This document shows, piece after piece, positions 1-7,723 of a DNA stretch of 42,413 bases. Source of the DNA: Prochloraceae cyanobacterium. Its GTDB lineage: Bacteria > Cyanobacteriota > Cyanobacteriia > Cyanobacteriales > JASJDA01. The translations under genes were made by a program, and so were the position numbers. The notes under the pieces were generated by a model. That model saw only the letters and a program-made list of their open reading frames with translations, had not been told where the DNA came from and searched no databases. Location: positions 1 through 42,413 of the forward strand of contig JASJDA010000050.1 of the NCBI GenBank assembly GCA_030065755.1, in the 5' to 3' direction. Positions within the stretch are counted from its first letter, which is position 1. The number at the start of each line of letters is the position of its first letter.

Positions 1-1145
1 GCAATATCTCTATCTACTTGATAATGGCATTCAGGACATTTATGTACTCGCTCTTCTAATTCTTTTCTAACCTCAATACGACAATTAGGACAGGTTTGAG
101 AAGATCCTCTGTGGTCTACCTCCTCCACAAACACACCTCGCCTTTTGGCAACGTATTTAAGGATAGAACGAAACTGACCGAATGCAGCATCAATAGTATG
201 CTTACCTAAAAAGCCTTTACCCATAATGCGATAGTCGATATCCTCTATGAAGAGCGTATCTGCCATATCACAAAGCTTATGGGCTAACTTGAATTGGTAA
301 TCTTTGCGTACTGCTGCTATGTGATTGTGCTGCTTTTCTACTTTCAATCTAGCTTTTTCGTAGTTATTAGAGCGTTTGTACTTGGTGCGTCCTAACTCGA
401 AGCTTTCCTCCCTTGGGGCGCTCCGCTTTTTTTTAGACAATCTGCGTTGTAGCACTTTCAGCCGACGATGCAGAGTCTTGAAAAATTTACGTCCTGGTTC
501 GATAAAGCCATCACTAGTAGCACAGTATGAGAGCAAACCAACATCTAAACCTATACAACGACCTTGAGGTATGGGGTCTCGAATAGATATATCTGACTGG
601 ATATTGACAATAGCAAACCATCGAGAGGCTTTCTTGACCACCCTAACTTGTTTGATAGTAAAACCATCAGGAATAGGTCTGTGTAAGTTGATTTGTACTT
701 TTCCCAACTTGGGCAATTTTATTTGCCATCCAGTAAGAGGATTACTTTTGAACTGAGGGAAAAGTATAGATTTCAATTGCCCGTATTTTTTGAATCTAGG
801 AAATCCATAACCCCTATGCAAAAAGAAATCCCAAGCGTCATGTAAACGTCTAATGTTAGTTTGCAATACTTGAGATGGAACATCACCTAATTCTGGATAC
901 TCCTTTTTGGCTTTTGGTAAGTTATTTTGTTGTTGTTGATATCCAGGAAAAGGATAATTCGCAGCCATTACGTACTCTGACACCAAACTACACCTATCTG
1001 CGGCACATTTTCGCGAGCCAATCCAATCTTTTAGCTCCAAGAGCGCGTAATTATAAGATTTCCGACAAGTCTCTAACCAATCATTGAGTTTAGAGGTTTG
1101 TTGGGCATCTGGATCAATTCGGTAGGTGTAATTTAGTTTCAGCAT
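1..1145 (-). CDS. tnpB: IS200/IS605-family TnpB (OrfB) RNA-guided nuclease, 3' end beyond window
   Basis: The frame is open without a stop from an ATG at 1145-1143 to the left edge, about 381 codons. It begins MLKLNYTYRIDPD, the usual N-terminal strand of TnpB. The RuvC-like core is visible: GLDVGL holds the first catalytic Asp, FIEDID the Glu, and the final Asp is probably in VDRDI at the edge. Before it lies a zinc ribbon, CPNC followed by CPEC. No tnpA is present beside it, so this is a TnpB-only element or one whose tnpA lies elsewhere. TnpB proteins are known omega-RNA-guided nucleases; the RNA would come from the 3' end, outside this window. The catalytic part seen is undamaged. Several plus-strand open frames inside are antisense artefacts. 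Confidence 0.95.
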   Translation of the reverse strand, partial: MLKLNYTYRIDPDAQQTSKLNDWLETCRKSYNYALLELKDWIGSRKCAADRCSLVSEYVMAANYPFPGYQQQQNNLPKAKKEYPELGDVPSQVLQTNIRRLHDAWDFFLHRGYGFPRFKKYGQLKSILFPQFKSNPLTGWQIKLPKLGKVQINLHRPIPDGFTIKQVRVVKKASRWFAIVNIQSDISIRDPIPQGRCIGLDVGLLSYCATSDGFIEPGRKFFKTLHRRLKVLQRRLSKKKRSAPREESFELGRTKYKRSNNYEKARLKVEKQHNHIAAVRKDYQFKLAHKLCDMADTLFIEDIDYRIMGKGFLGKHTIDAAFGQFRSILKYVAKRRGVFVEEVDHRGSSQTCPNCRIEVRKELEERVHKCPECHYQVDRDI

Positions 1146-1152
1146 AACAATA

Positions 1153-1182
1153 TTCTACTGTAAATAAATAAATGCGGTAGAA
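1153..1182. repeat. imperfect hairpin just upstream of tnpB, candidate IS left-end structure
   Basis: TTCTAC at 1153-1158 pairs with GTAGAA at 1177-1182, eight bases beyond the tnpB start codon. IS200/IS605 elements carry subterminal hairpins recognised by TnpA, so this may mark the left end. Only six base pairs are certain, and the exact element boundary cannot be placed without a copy to compare. Confidence 0.3.
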
Positions 1183-1203
1183 ATGTCATCGGACAAAAAT
1201 TCA

Positions 1204-1235
1204 TCCCCAACTAAATTAAAAATTTTAGTTGGGGA
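1204..1235. terminator. strong stem-loop, probable bidirectional terminator
   Basis: A perfect 12-bp stem (TCCCCAACTAAA at 1204-1215 with TTTAGTTGGGGA at 1224-1235) encloses an eight-base AT loop. On the plus strand it is followed by CTTCTTTTTG; on the minus strand a short T run lies four bases away. It sits between tnpB and the lysR remnant. It could insulate the element or be a leftover of the disrupted locus. Confidence 0.55.
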
Positions 1236-1246
1236 CTTCTTTTTGA

Positions 1247-1522
1247 TTCATGTTAAAGTGTCAACAACAATCTCGACAAGTGATTTGGTCTACTCCTCAT
1301 TTTATGGCAGTTCCTTTTTTACTCGCCAATTCTGATTGTGTGGCGTTACTGCCTCGCCGCATGGCTCAACAGTGTGCCAAAGCCATGAATTTAAAATTAT
1401 TATCACCACCGATAGAAATTGAAGGCTTTACTGTTTCTATGGTTTGGCATCAGCGCAATACCAACAATCCTCAACACGAGTGGTTGCGACAGCAAATAGT
1501 TGATGCTGCCTGCGATATTTAG
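1247..1522 (+). pseudogene. C-terminal remnant of a LysR-family transcriptional regulator
   Basis: The 90-residue frame starting at ATG 1250 matches the end of LysR substrate-binding domains: TPHFMAVPFLLANSDCVALL, then LPRRMA, then EGFTVSMVWHQR followed by a conserved HEWLRQQI end. A stop lies at 1244-1246. The N-terminal winged-helix DNA-binding domain and most of the effector domain, some 200 residues, are absent. The tnpB element lies directly upstream, so insertion followed by deletion is the likely cause of loss. No regulatory function is expected from this fragment. Confidence 0.8.
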
Positions 1523-1535
1523 CAATAACAATTTT

Positions 1536-1566
1536 GTTAAGAATTGAAGCAAATAGGTTAAGAATT
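1536..1566 (+). promoter_or_regulatory. 10-bp direct repeat GTTAAGAATT spaced 21 bp
   Basis: GTTAAGAATT occurs at 1536-1545 and again at 1557-1566. The repeat start-to-start distance is 21 bp, two turns of B-DNA, which places both on one helix face. It lies 142 bp before the DJ-1/ferritin-like gene. It could be a response-regulator or repressor site, but a chance repeat in AT-rich DNA is possible. Confidence 0.3.
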
Positions 1567-1707
1567 AAATCAATTTAGAAACATTTATGGCTAAGTAGAG
1601 GTATTTAAGAAGTAGGAGTAAAAAAAACGGATTTTAAACTGCTCTTCAACAATCCTTATCAACTTATCGATTTGTGCGACTCTCAGAATTTTTAGGAGAG
1701 AAAAGAT

Positions 1708-2802
1708 ATGTCATCTACAAACGGTGCGAGAAAAAAGCGAGTTGCTATTTTAATTGAGAACAATTTTGAAGATTTTTCCGTTCAGATTCCCCGTACAGCA
1801 CTAGAGAAAGCAGGAGCTAAAGTTACGTTGCTTGGTTCGAGGATGAACGACGAATACAAGAGCAAACGAGGTCAAATTTCTTTTAAACCTCAAGCCACAG
1901 CATCGGAGATGCGAGCCGAAGATTTCGACGCATTGATAATTCCTTGCGGAGAAGCTCCTGACCACATTCGCGCCAATCCTTTTGCTGTTAGCCTGGTTAC
2001 AGAGGCTTTAAGTCAAAATCTACTAGTTGGTGCTATTGGTCGGGGTCTACAGGTTATCGTCGAGACCAAACAACTACAAGGCAAACAAGTTACAGGAAAG
2101 CACTCAATTAGCTCTGACCTCAAAAACGCTGGTGCCATCTATAAGAATGAACCTGTGGTAGTAGATGGCAATCTGATCTCGGCACGACAACCTGCTGATT
2201 TACCTATTTTCACAACAGAGCTTCTCAATCGCCTAAAGTTAAATATTGAAGGAACGACTTTGCCAGAAGTACAAGACCGCCATTTTGAGTGGTGGAAACT
2301 AGGAGAAGGGTGGGGTGGTTCGACAAGAAAAGAAATTGTCAAAGCTTTGAACACTGCGATTATGGGTGAAAGATATACTCTCGAAGCCTTCAGACAGTAT
2401 AGTTATCGAGTCAAAGATGAAGAATTCCGACAACTACTCCAAGAAATTACTGCAGGCAAAGAAGGTCATGTTAAACTGCTCGAAGCTCGCTTAAAAGACG
2501 GCTTTAACGAACAAATAAGCTGGCAAGCAGTTGGCTCTGAAGCCTATGCTATTCTCCAGAGCTTGCTACAGTCGGAAGAAGAACTATCAATTTGGCGTCG
2601 TGCCATAGGTGATATTCAAACTGGGGTGGTTGATACCTACCATTTGTGCGGTCGGCTTACAGATTTGTTGACAGTAACAATTTTGGAGAAAATTGAACGA
2701 GACCTAGCAGACTACGAGCAACGTTTAACAGATCTCTACCGAAAAAGTTCTGGTGACAAAGTGCAACCCCCAATGCCTTCCACCTTTGCTGCTGTCAGTT
2801 AA
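1708..2802 (+). CDS. DJ-1/PfpI-like domain fused to a ferritin-like four-helix domain
   Basis: This 364-residue protein has two parts. Residues about 10-178 match the DJ-1/PfpI/YhbO fold (RVAILIENNFEDFSV, LIIPCGE, VVVDGNLISARQPADLP). The nucleophile elbow, normally A-I-C-H-G, reads A-I-G-R-G at 109-113, so the catalytic Cys and following His are missing and glutaminase, protease or deglycase chemistry is not expected. Residues about 205-350 look like a ferritin-like helical bundle with acidic helices (E221, E252, H254), although the canonical ExxH spacing is not exact. A good Shine-Dalgarno (AGGAG at 1694-1698) fixes the ATG start. No operon partner is evident. I infer a stress or metal-related role for the fusion; the activity is unknown. 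Confidence 0.75.
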   Translation: MSSTNGARKKRVAILIENNFEDFSVQIPRTALEKAGAKVTLLGSRMNDEYKSKRGQISFKPQATASEMRAEDFDALIIPCGEAPDHIRANPFAVSLVTEALSQNLLVGAIGRGLQVIVETKQLQGKQVTGKHSISSDLKNAGAIYKNEPVVVDGNLISARQPADLPIFTTELLNRLKLNIEGTTLPEVQDRHFEWWKLGEGWGGSTRKEIVKALNTAIMGERYTLEAFRQYSYRVKDEEFRQLLQEITAGKEGHVKLLEARLKDGFNEQISWQAVGSEAYAILQSLLQSEEELSIWRRAIGDIQTGVVDTYHLCGRLTDLLTVTILEKIERDLADYEQRLTDLYRKSSGDKVQPPMPSTFAAVS

Positions 2803-2862
2803 GTCTATTGAAACTCGATTTCAGATGAAATCTTGGTAATTACTAACCCTATCTTCAAAAAA

Positions 2863-2931
2863 GGTCAGAGGTCAGGAGAAGAAAGAGTATGTCAAGATTT
2901 CAAATCTCTAACTTTCAGAAGACCTCTGACC
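2863..2931. repeat. 11-bp inverted repeat GGTCAGAGGTC / GACCTCTGACC
   Basis: The arms lie at 2863-2873 and 2921-2931, separated by 47 bp, in the 267-bp gap after the DJ-1 fusion gene. Short GGTCAGAGGTCAGG strings of this kind are common filler in cyanobacterial spacers. A 73-codon open frame here looks like chance. Confidence 0.5.
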
Positions 2932-3069
2932 TCCCATACACGATAAAATCAAGAGAACTATTAGAGCCAAACTCGGTCAAACAATCTGAAACTTATTGGA
3001 CAGAATTAGCACAATTTAGAACTAATAAATTAAATAAACTAGATCTATATATTGTTTTAATCGTCAATC

Positions 3070-3480
3070 ATGTCTTTTGTTCTTCGTTACGGACTACCTT
3101 TAGCTCTTAGTGTCTTTTTTGGCATGCAAGTTGCCGCCTACAATAGAGAAACTACAAGAATTGCTCAAATATCTCAAGCCGATCTGATTTCTCAAATACG
3201 AGCTAAAAAGCCTCTTTTAATCCTCGATGTCCGCACGAAAAAAGAATATGATGTAGGTCACATACCAGGAGCTATTAATATTGACTTTAAAGAACTAAAA
3301 AAGCGTATTGATGAGATTGATAGTTTTAAAAATGCCACTGTAGTTGTCTATTGCGAACGAGGTATTAGAGCTACATTTGCGATCGCAACTTTACAACAAG
3401 CAGGATTTCAATCGATTCTTCATCTTAAAGGGGATATGTCAGCATGGCGTAGTAATTCGCTGACTATTTATTCTAACTAA
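3070..3480 (+). CDS. exported or membrane-anchored single-domain rhodanese
   Basis: The 136-residue product starts with a hydrophobic segment (residues about 7-23, LPLALSVFFGMQVAAY), a signal peptide or anchor. A rhodanese domain follows at about 35-130. It has the LDVRTKKEYDVGHIPGA motif and the active-site loop CERGIRA with Cys95. Such domains carry sulfur as a Cys persulfide; the loop size is that of the sulfurtransferase rather than phosphatase type. It should act in the periplasm or thylakoid lumen, or on a membrane face. The gene stands alone and no clear Shine-Dalgarno precedes the ATG. The physiological acceptor is unknown. Confidence 0.85.
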   Translation: MSFVLRYGLPLALSVFFGMQVAAYNRETTRIAQISQADLISQIRAKKPLLILDVRTKKEYDVGHIPGAINIDFKELKKRIDEIDSFKNATVVVYCERGIRATFAIATLQQAGFQSILHLKGDMSAWRSNSLTIYSN

Positions 3481-3821
3481 TAAATGTTTGAACGACTTTT
3501 ATGGATTCTCGTCTGCAGTTTTTTAGAGTTACATATTCTAGTTGACAAAGTGTTCAAAATTTTAGTAGCTTCTCCTCAAAATATCTAGTTTCGATCGCTC
3601 TTCGACTCCCTTCGCGATCGTAGCTTTATTCATTATTATGAATCTTAAATTGTGAACTTTTGTCAATTGTGGCGTAAGTTTTTCCAAGTTTTCTGACAAG
3701 TAAATAGAGGTCGATCGGATTTATTCGCTTATTCCTATAACTGTGAATCTTAATTCCTTTGTCACAGACCTCCTTTTCTCCTTCTCTTCAATATTTTCAA
3801 TCTTTACCAGAGAACTAATCA
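3481..3821. other. 341-bp spacer between rhodanese and AraC regulator
   Basis: No convincing gene was found. It holds a 7-bp inverted repeat built on HIP1-like cores (CGATCGC at 3592-3598 and GCGATCG at 3614-3620) and pyrimidine-rich DNA up to the AraC gene. It presumably contains that gene's promoter, but no -10/-35 pair can be assigned. Confidence 0.4.
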
Positions 3822-4709
3822 ATGAGATACGAAAACTATCGCAGAGTTCACCCTGAAGATAAATGCAAGAAAGAATGGATGATATCGAGGCTATCGCTCC
3901 TTAATGAAGGATTAGTGATTCGCTACGATCGCGCTCCACCCGCCGAAATTGAATTTTCTCCTCTAACTCATCATTTGATCGTGTTTGTGCTGAGTAATGA
4001 AAGGCATCAAATTACTCGTATGAACGGACAAGAATATGATGGAGCGATGCACAAAGGAGAATTTTGTTTGCAGCCTGCTAATGTTCCTGCTTTTTATCGT
4101 TGGAAAACAACTGATGAAATTTTATTGTTTGTAATCGAGCCTTTATTTCTCAGTAAAATTGCTGCAGAAACTGGCTATATGAATCCCGATTTAATTGAAG
4201 TTCGCTCTCTTGTTAAAACTCGCGATCGAAAAATTGAAAATTTAGCTTATTCTTTTCTCAAAGAAATACAAACAGAATCAATTGGTAGTAAATTATATAG
4301 AGAATCATTAGCTAATCTTTTCGGCATTCATTTATTAAGGAAATACTGTAATCTTGAAGCAAAGATACAATTTTTTGCTGGTGGACTTTCTCCCTATCAA
4401 CTTCGACAAGTTATCGATTACATTCAAGCACATCTTTCCGAAGAAATAGGTTTAAAACCGATGGCGGATTTAATCGGAATTAGTCAATGTCATTTCCTGC
4501 GCGAGTTTAAAAAAACAGTAGGTTTAACTCCCCACAAATACATAATGCAGGAGCGAGTTAAAATGGCTAAACGGTTACTCAAAAAACAGCAAAATTTACC
4601 TTTAGCTGAAGTAGCTTTAACCTGCGGCTTTTCCAATCAAAGTCATTTGGGAAGAGTGTTTAAACAGCAGACAAATATGACTCCAAAAATTTATCAAAAA
4701 CAAGCTTGA
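3822..4709 (+). CDS. AraC/XylS-family transcriptional regulator
   Basis: The protein has 295 residues. The last hundred or so carry the double helix-turn-helix of the family: IGLKPMADLIGISQCHFLRE for the first, then the GLTPHKYIMQERVKMAKRLL linker helix, then LAEVALTCGFSNQSHLGRVF and a closing MTPKIYQKQ. The N-terminal 190 residues form a cupin-like sensing region of the sort common in cyanobacterial AraC proteins; no ligand can be named. The gene is isolated, so its target is not implied by neighbours. Confidence 0.92.
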   Translation: MRYENYRRVHPEDKCKKEWMISRLSLLNEGLVIRYDRAPPAEIEFSPLTHHLIVFVLSNERHQITRMNGQEYDGAMHKGEFCLQPANVPAFYRWKTTDEILLFVIEPLFLSKIAAETGYMNPDLIEVRSLVKTRDRKIENLAYSFLKEIQTESIGSKLYRESLANLFGIHLLRKYCNLEAKIQFFAGGLSPYQLRQVIDYIQAHLSEEIGLKPMADLIGISQCHFLREFKKTVGLTPHKYIMQERVKMAKRLLKKQQNLPLAEVALTCGFSNQSHLGRVFKQQTNMTPKIYQKQA

Positions 4710-5010
4710 GTTTATTAAATGGCAAAACTATACCAAAAATAGCAAAAAATGAATAGACTATATTAAAAGGGTGATGATAAGTTAATTATAGGTAGCAAAA
4801 AAGTTAGCTAAGACATAGGTTTCAGCCAAACTATTAGAGAGCAAAAGTTGACGAGAGAGGTATTTATTTCATCAAATAACTATCAGCCAATACAACTCTA
4901 TGGCTATTTGGTGTGAGAGATTCAATGTTACTTTTGGCTGTGCTTCTGGAACGATAGCGACTGCTTGTAATTAAAGAAATACCGCGTAAAGATTTATAGA
5001 GCTTTAAATT
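4710..5010. other. 301-bp AT-rich spacer
   Basis: I see no gene, RNA or clear repeat here. It separates the AraC regulator from the small histidine kinase and presumably contains the kinase promoter. Confidence 0.4.
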
Positions 5011-5742
5011 ATGATAGACGACCGACAAAATATAGCTGACTTTCCTAGTGGGCTAAGAGCAACCCTGCCAAATAATCGCGCAGAAAATAAACAACTATCG
5101 TTAGCGATGATTCTTCACGATCTGCGCGCCCCAATGACTACAATTATGTTGGCATTGAGTCATTTGCAAAGACTTGAGCTACCGAAAGAAAGTCAACGGC
5201 AAATTTTTCTAGCTCTTTCTGAAGCACAACGCTTTAGAGTCACGCTCGACGAAACCTTGCTTTTTTTTAGCGCCTCTAAACTGCAATTATGCCCGCTAGA
5301 GTTAAATGGGGCGATCGAAGAAACTTTAAATTTAATTCCCAGTATCCCCGATGCAAAAGGACGAGAAATTAGATGGGTACCGACTTGCGGTCAAGTTTGG
5401 CTCCGAGGCGATCGCAACAAGCTCAAACAAGTATTTATCAATCTTCTGACTAATGCTTGTCAAGCGGTAAAACCTGGGGAGGTAATTACTTGGTCTGTCG
5501 AACTAGACTCAACATCCAAGCACGTCTCGATTCGCCTGCATAATGGGGGCAATCCTATTGCACCAGAAGTATTGTCTCAATTAACTAAGCCATTTTTCAC
5601 CACTAAGCCGAATGGTACTGGACTAGGATTAGCTATTGTAGATGAAATTGTACGCGCTCACTCTGGGGAAATGAAAATAGAATCTTCTACTACTTTTGGC
5701 ACTACTGTCAGTGTTAGATTGCCTTTGCTAAGACAAAGTTAA
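5011..5742 (+). CDS. small soluble histidine kinase without a sensor domain
   Basis: In 243 residues there is only a transmitter. The dimerisation/phosphoacceptor helix has ILHDLRAPMTT with His36. The ATPase domain has the N box (INLLTNACQA), a weak G1 region (RLHNGGNPI in place of a DxGxG) and an intact G2 (GTGLGLAIVDEIV). There is no membrane segment, PAS or GAF, so input must come from a partner protein. No response regulator lies beside it, making it an orphan kinase. The changed G1 box may lower ATP affinity. Confidence 0.88.
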   Translation: MIDDRQNIADFPSGLRATLPNNRAENKQLSLAMILHDLRAPMTTIMLALSHLQRLELPKESQRQIFLALSEAQRFRVTLDETLLFFSASKLQLCPLELNGAIEETLNLIPSIPDAKGREIRWVPTCGQVWLRGDRNKLKQVFINLLTNACQAVKPGEVITWSVELDSTSKHVSIRLHNGGNPIAPEVLSQLTKPFFTTKPNGTGLGLAIVDEIVRAHSGEMKIESSTTFGTTVSVRLPLLRQS

Positions 5743-5794
5743 TGATTAATTTCCATGTAGTAAAAACTAAGTCAATGGTGTGACTGGAAGAGAG

Positions 5795-6052
5795 TCAACC
5801 CGAAGGAATTGCTTTCGACCTAGCTCGCTCGACTTTGAGAGTGAGTCCCATCCATTCTCTGCCATCTAGGTCGGTGCTCGCCCTAGCTTCAAGTGCTTCT
5901 GTTTCCATTTCGACAAAGGCTACACCCTTGATTCGACCTGTTTCTAGATCGCGGGGAAGATAAAGGTTTCTCAAGTTTCCATAATCACAAAAAAGCTCTC
6001 TGAGGGCTTCTTCTGTTACTGAGTGGGATAAATTCTCAAGATAAATTGTCAT
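5795..6052 (-). CDS. RRM-type RNA-binding protein (cyanobacterial Rbp family)
   Basis: From ATG 6052 the product is 85 residues with one RNA-recognition motif: RNP2 is IYLENL and RNP1 is KGVAFVEM. This start is preferred over one 57 bp upstream because MTIYLENLSHSV is the normal beginning of the family and AAGAGG precedes it at the right distance. Cyanobacterial Rbp proteins are often cold-induced and can help localise thylakoid mRNAs. This one has no glycine-rich tail, only a short basic end. It is monocistronic. Confidence 0.92.
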   Translation of the reverse strand: MTIYLENLSHSVTEEALRELFCDYGNLRNLYLPRDLETGRIKGVAFVEMETEALEARASTDLDGREWMGLTLKVERARSKAIPSG

Positions 6053-6284
6053 TAGTCGCCTCTTGAATGAGAAATAATGAAAGAGGTTAAGCTCTCGCCA
6101 AGAGCGCATCGTCTCTTAGTCTCTTACTTCTGGAATACCTCTGGTCGTCTCTTTTTGGCTTTAAATGGAGTCAATTCTTAACACTTGGTTCATACATCAT
6201 TTCTAGTGAGCTAGTGTGGCAAATCACCCCATAAAAATTGGCTATTTACTGTGGCAGATTCTAGTTTATGTCTTCCGACAAATA

Positions 6285-6310
6285 GCCAACAGCCAACAGC
6301 CAACAGCCAA
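6285..6310. repeat. heptamer tandem repeat GCCAACA, 3.7 units
   Basis: GCCAACA is repeated at 6285, 6292 and 6299 with a partial fourth unit, just past the end of moeB. It belongs to the class of short tandemly repeated heptamers known from cyanobacterial spacers. Confidence 0.85.
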
Positions 6311-6314
6311 TAAA

Positions 6315-7487
6315 TTAATATTGGGGTACAGAAGAATCTATTTCTTTACTCCAGGCGAGAATTCCGCCTTTAACGTTAGTTCCTTCTATTCCTGCTGCTT
6401 TGAGAAGGCCTAGGGCTTTAGCAGACCGTTTACCGCTTTTACAGTGGGCGATTAAGCGATGACCGTTTGCCAGTTCCTTGATTTTTTCAACCCCAGAACC
6501 ATCTTCAATTTCTGGGAGTGGAACCAATATTGCACCTGGAATTTGAGCAATTTGATATTCATTAGGGTTGCGGACATCGATTAAAACGAAGCCCTTCCCA
6601 TCAAGATCGAGTAATTGCTTCAATTCCTGCACTGTCATTTCTGGTATTTCCATCTGCTGTTGTGTCTCCTGTGCTTTCGCTTGGGGTATACCACAAAACT
6701 GTTCGTAGTCAATTAATTTTTCTATTACCGGACGTTCTGGGTTAGGTCGCAGCTTCAGTTCCCTAAATGACATATCTAGGGCGTTGTATAGTAGCAACCT
6801 GCCGCTGAGGGTATTTTTTGCCCCTAAAATAATTTTAATGGTCTCGGTTGCCTGAATTGTACCGATAATGCCGCAGAGAACTCCTAATACACCTCCTTCA
6901 GCACAAGAAGGAACCATTCCAGGTGGGGGAGGTTCGGGGAATAAATCGCGATAATTAGGCCCTTCTTCGTAGTTAAATACAGTAGCCTGACCTTCAAAGC
7001 GGAAAATAGAACCGTAGACATTAGGCTTGTTTAATAAAACGCAAGCATCGTTAGTCAGATAGCGAGTAGGGAAGTTATCCGTGCCATCTACTACTACGTC
7101 ATAGGGTTCGAGAATCTCTAAAGCATTCTCAGAAGATAAGCGAGTTTCGTACAAATCCACCTGAGCAGAGGGATTTATCTCTAAAATGCGATTTTTTGCC
7201 GATTGTATCTTCGGTTTATTGACCCAAGAGGTACCGTGAATAATTTGACGCTGTAAATTAGAACTATCAACAATATCGAAATCGACAATACCAATTCTTC
7301 CAATCCCTGCGGCTGCTAGATACAATAGTAGGGGAGAACCCAGACCTCCCGTACCTATACAGACGACACTAGCAGATTTGAGGCGTTTTTGTCCGTCTAA
7401 GCCTACTTCTGGCAAGATAATGTGGCGAGAATAGCGCTGATATTCTTCTTTTGTTAGTTCAATTTCATCTAAATTGGGATTGAGCAT
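6315..7487 (-). CDS. moeB: sulfur-carrier adenylyltransferase with C-terminal rhodanese (MoeB/MoeZ type)
   Basis: The 390-residue protein has an E1-like adenylation domain (residues 1 to about 255) with the nucleotide loop GTGGLGSP and the VDGTDNFPTRYL motif. A catalytic-cysteine segment PSCAEGGVLG follows. A rhodanese domain occupies about 285-385 with the active loop HCKSGKRSAKA. The family activates MoaD- or ThiS-like sulfur carriers by adenylation, then transfers sulfur for molybdopterin, thiamine or cysteine synthesis. The paired CxxC zinc ligands of E. coli MoeB are absent, as in actinobacterial MoeZ, which this resembles (EPPPPGMVPSCAEGG). No moa gene lies nearby, so the carrier it serves is not settled. 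Confidence 0.93.
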   Translation of the reverse strand: MLNPNLDEIELTKEEYQRYSRHIILPEVGLDGQKRLKSASVVCIGTGGLGSPLLLYLAAAGIGRIGIVDFDIVDSSNLQRQIIHGTSWVNKPKIQSAKNRILEINPSAQVDLYETRLSSENALEILEPYDVVVDGTDNFPTRYLTNDACVLLNKPNVYGSIFRFEGQATVFNYEEGPNYRDLFPEPPPPGMVPSCAEGGVLGVLCGIIGTIQATETIKIILGAKNTLSGRLLLYNALDMSFRELKLRPNPERPVIEKLIDYEQFCGIPQAKAQETQQQMEIPEMTVQELKQLLDLDGKGFVLIDVRNPNEYQIAQIPGAILVPLPEIEDGSGVEKIKELANGHRLIAHCKSGKRSAKALGLLKAAGIEGTNVKGGILAWSKEIDSSVPQY

Positions 7488-7723
7488 AGCTATTTGATAA
7501 GCTTAAAAAATTAAACTTTCTAGTAACAAAGTCTACGATCTAGTAGGTTTTGCATTGTATCTCTATTTACTAAGAATTTTAAACAGTAGTGCGGCAATTT
7601 ACCAACAAAATTAATTTTTTCTGGGAACAGGCGAGATAAGCTTAAGTTAAGATTCTAGCCGAGAAGGTGGAAAGCTAGATTTAATTAATCTTCCGTTTGC
7701 GAGTGCGAGTTGAGTTAATTTTA

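Noticed and set aside
376-1087. Plus-strand open frames of 61-70 codons at the left end
   Set aside because: They lie antisense to tnpB, whose minus-strand frame shows clear zinc-ribbon and RuvC motifs; the plus frames have no recognisable domain.
2889-3110. 73-codon plus-strand open frame
   Set aside because: It runs through a spacer inverted repeat and overlaps the rhodanese start in another frame; composition is not protein-like and there is no Shine-Dalgarno or motif.
6315-7487. Loss of zinc-binding CxxC pairs in the MoeB-like protein as a novelty
   Set aside because: The same loss is normal in MoeZ-type proteins, which share the EPPPPGMVPSCAEGG segment, so it is a subfamily trait.
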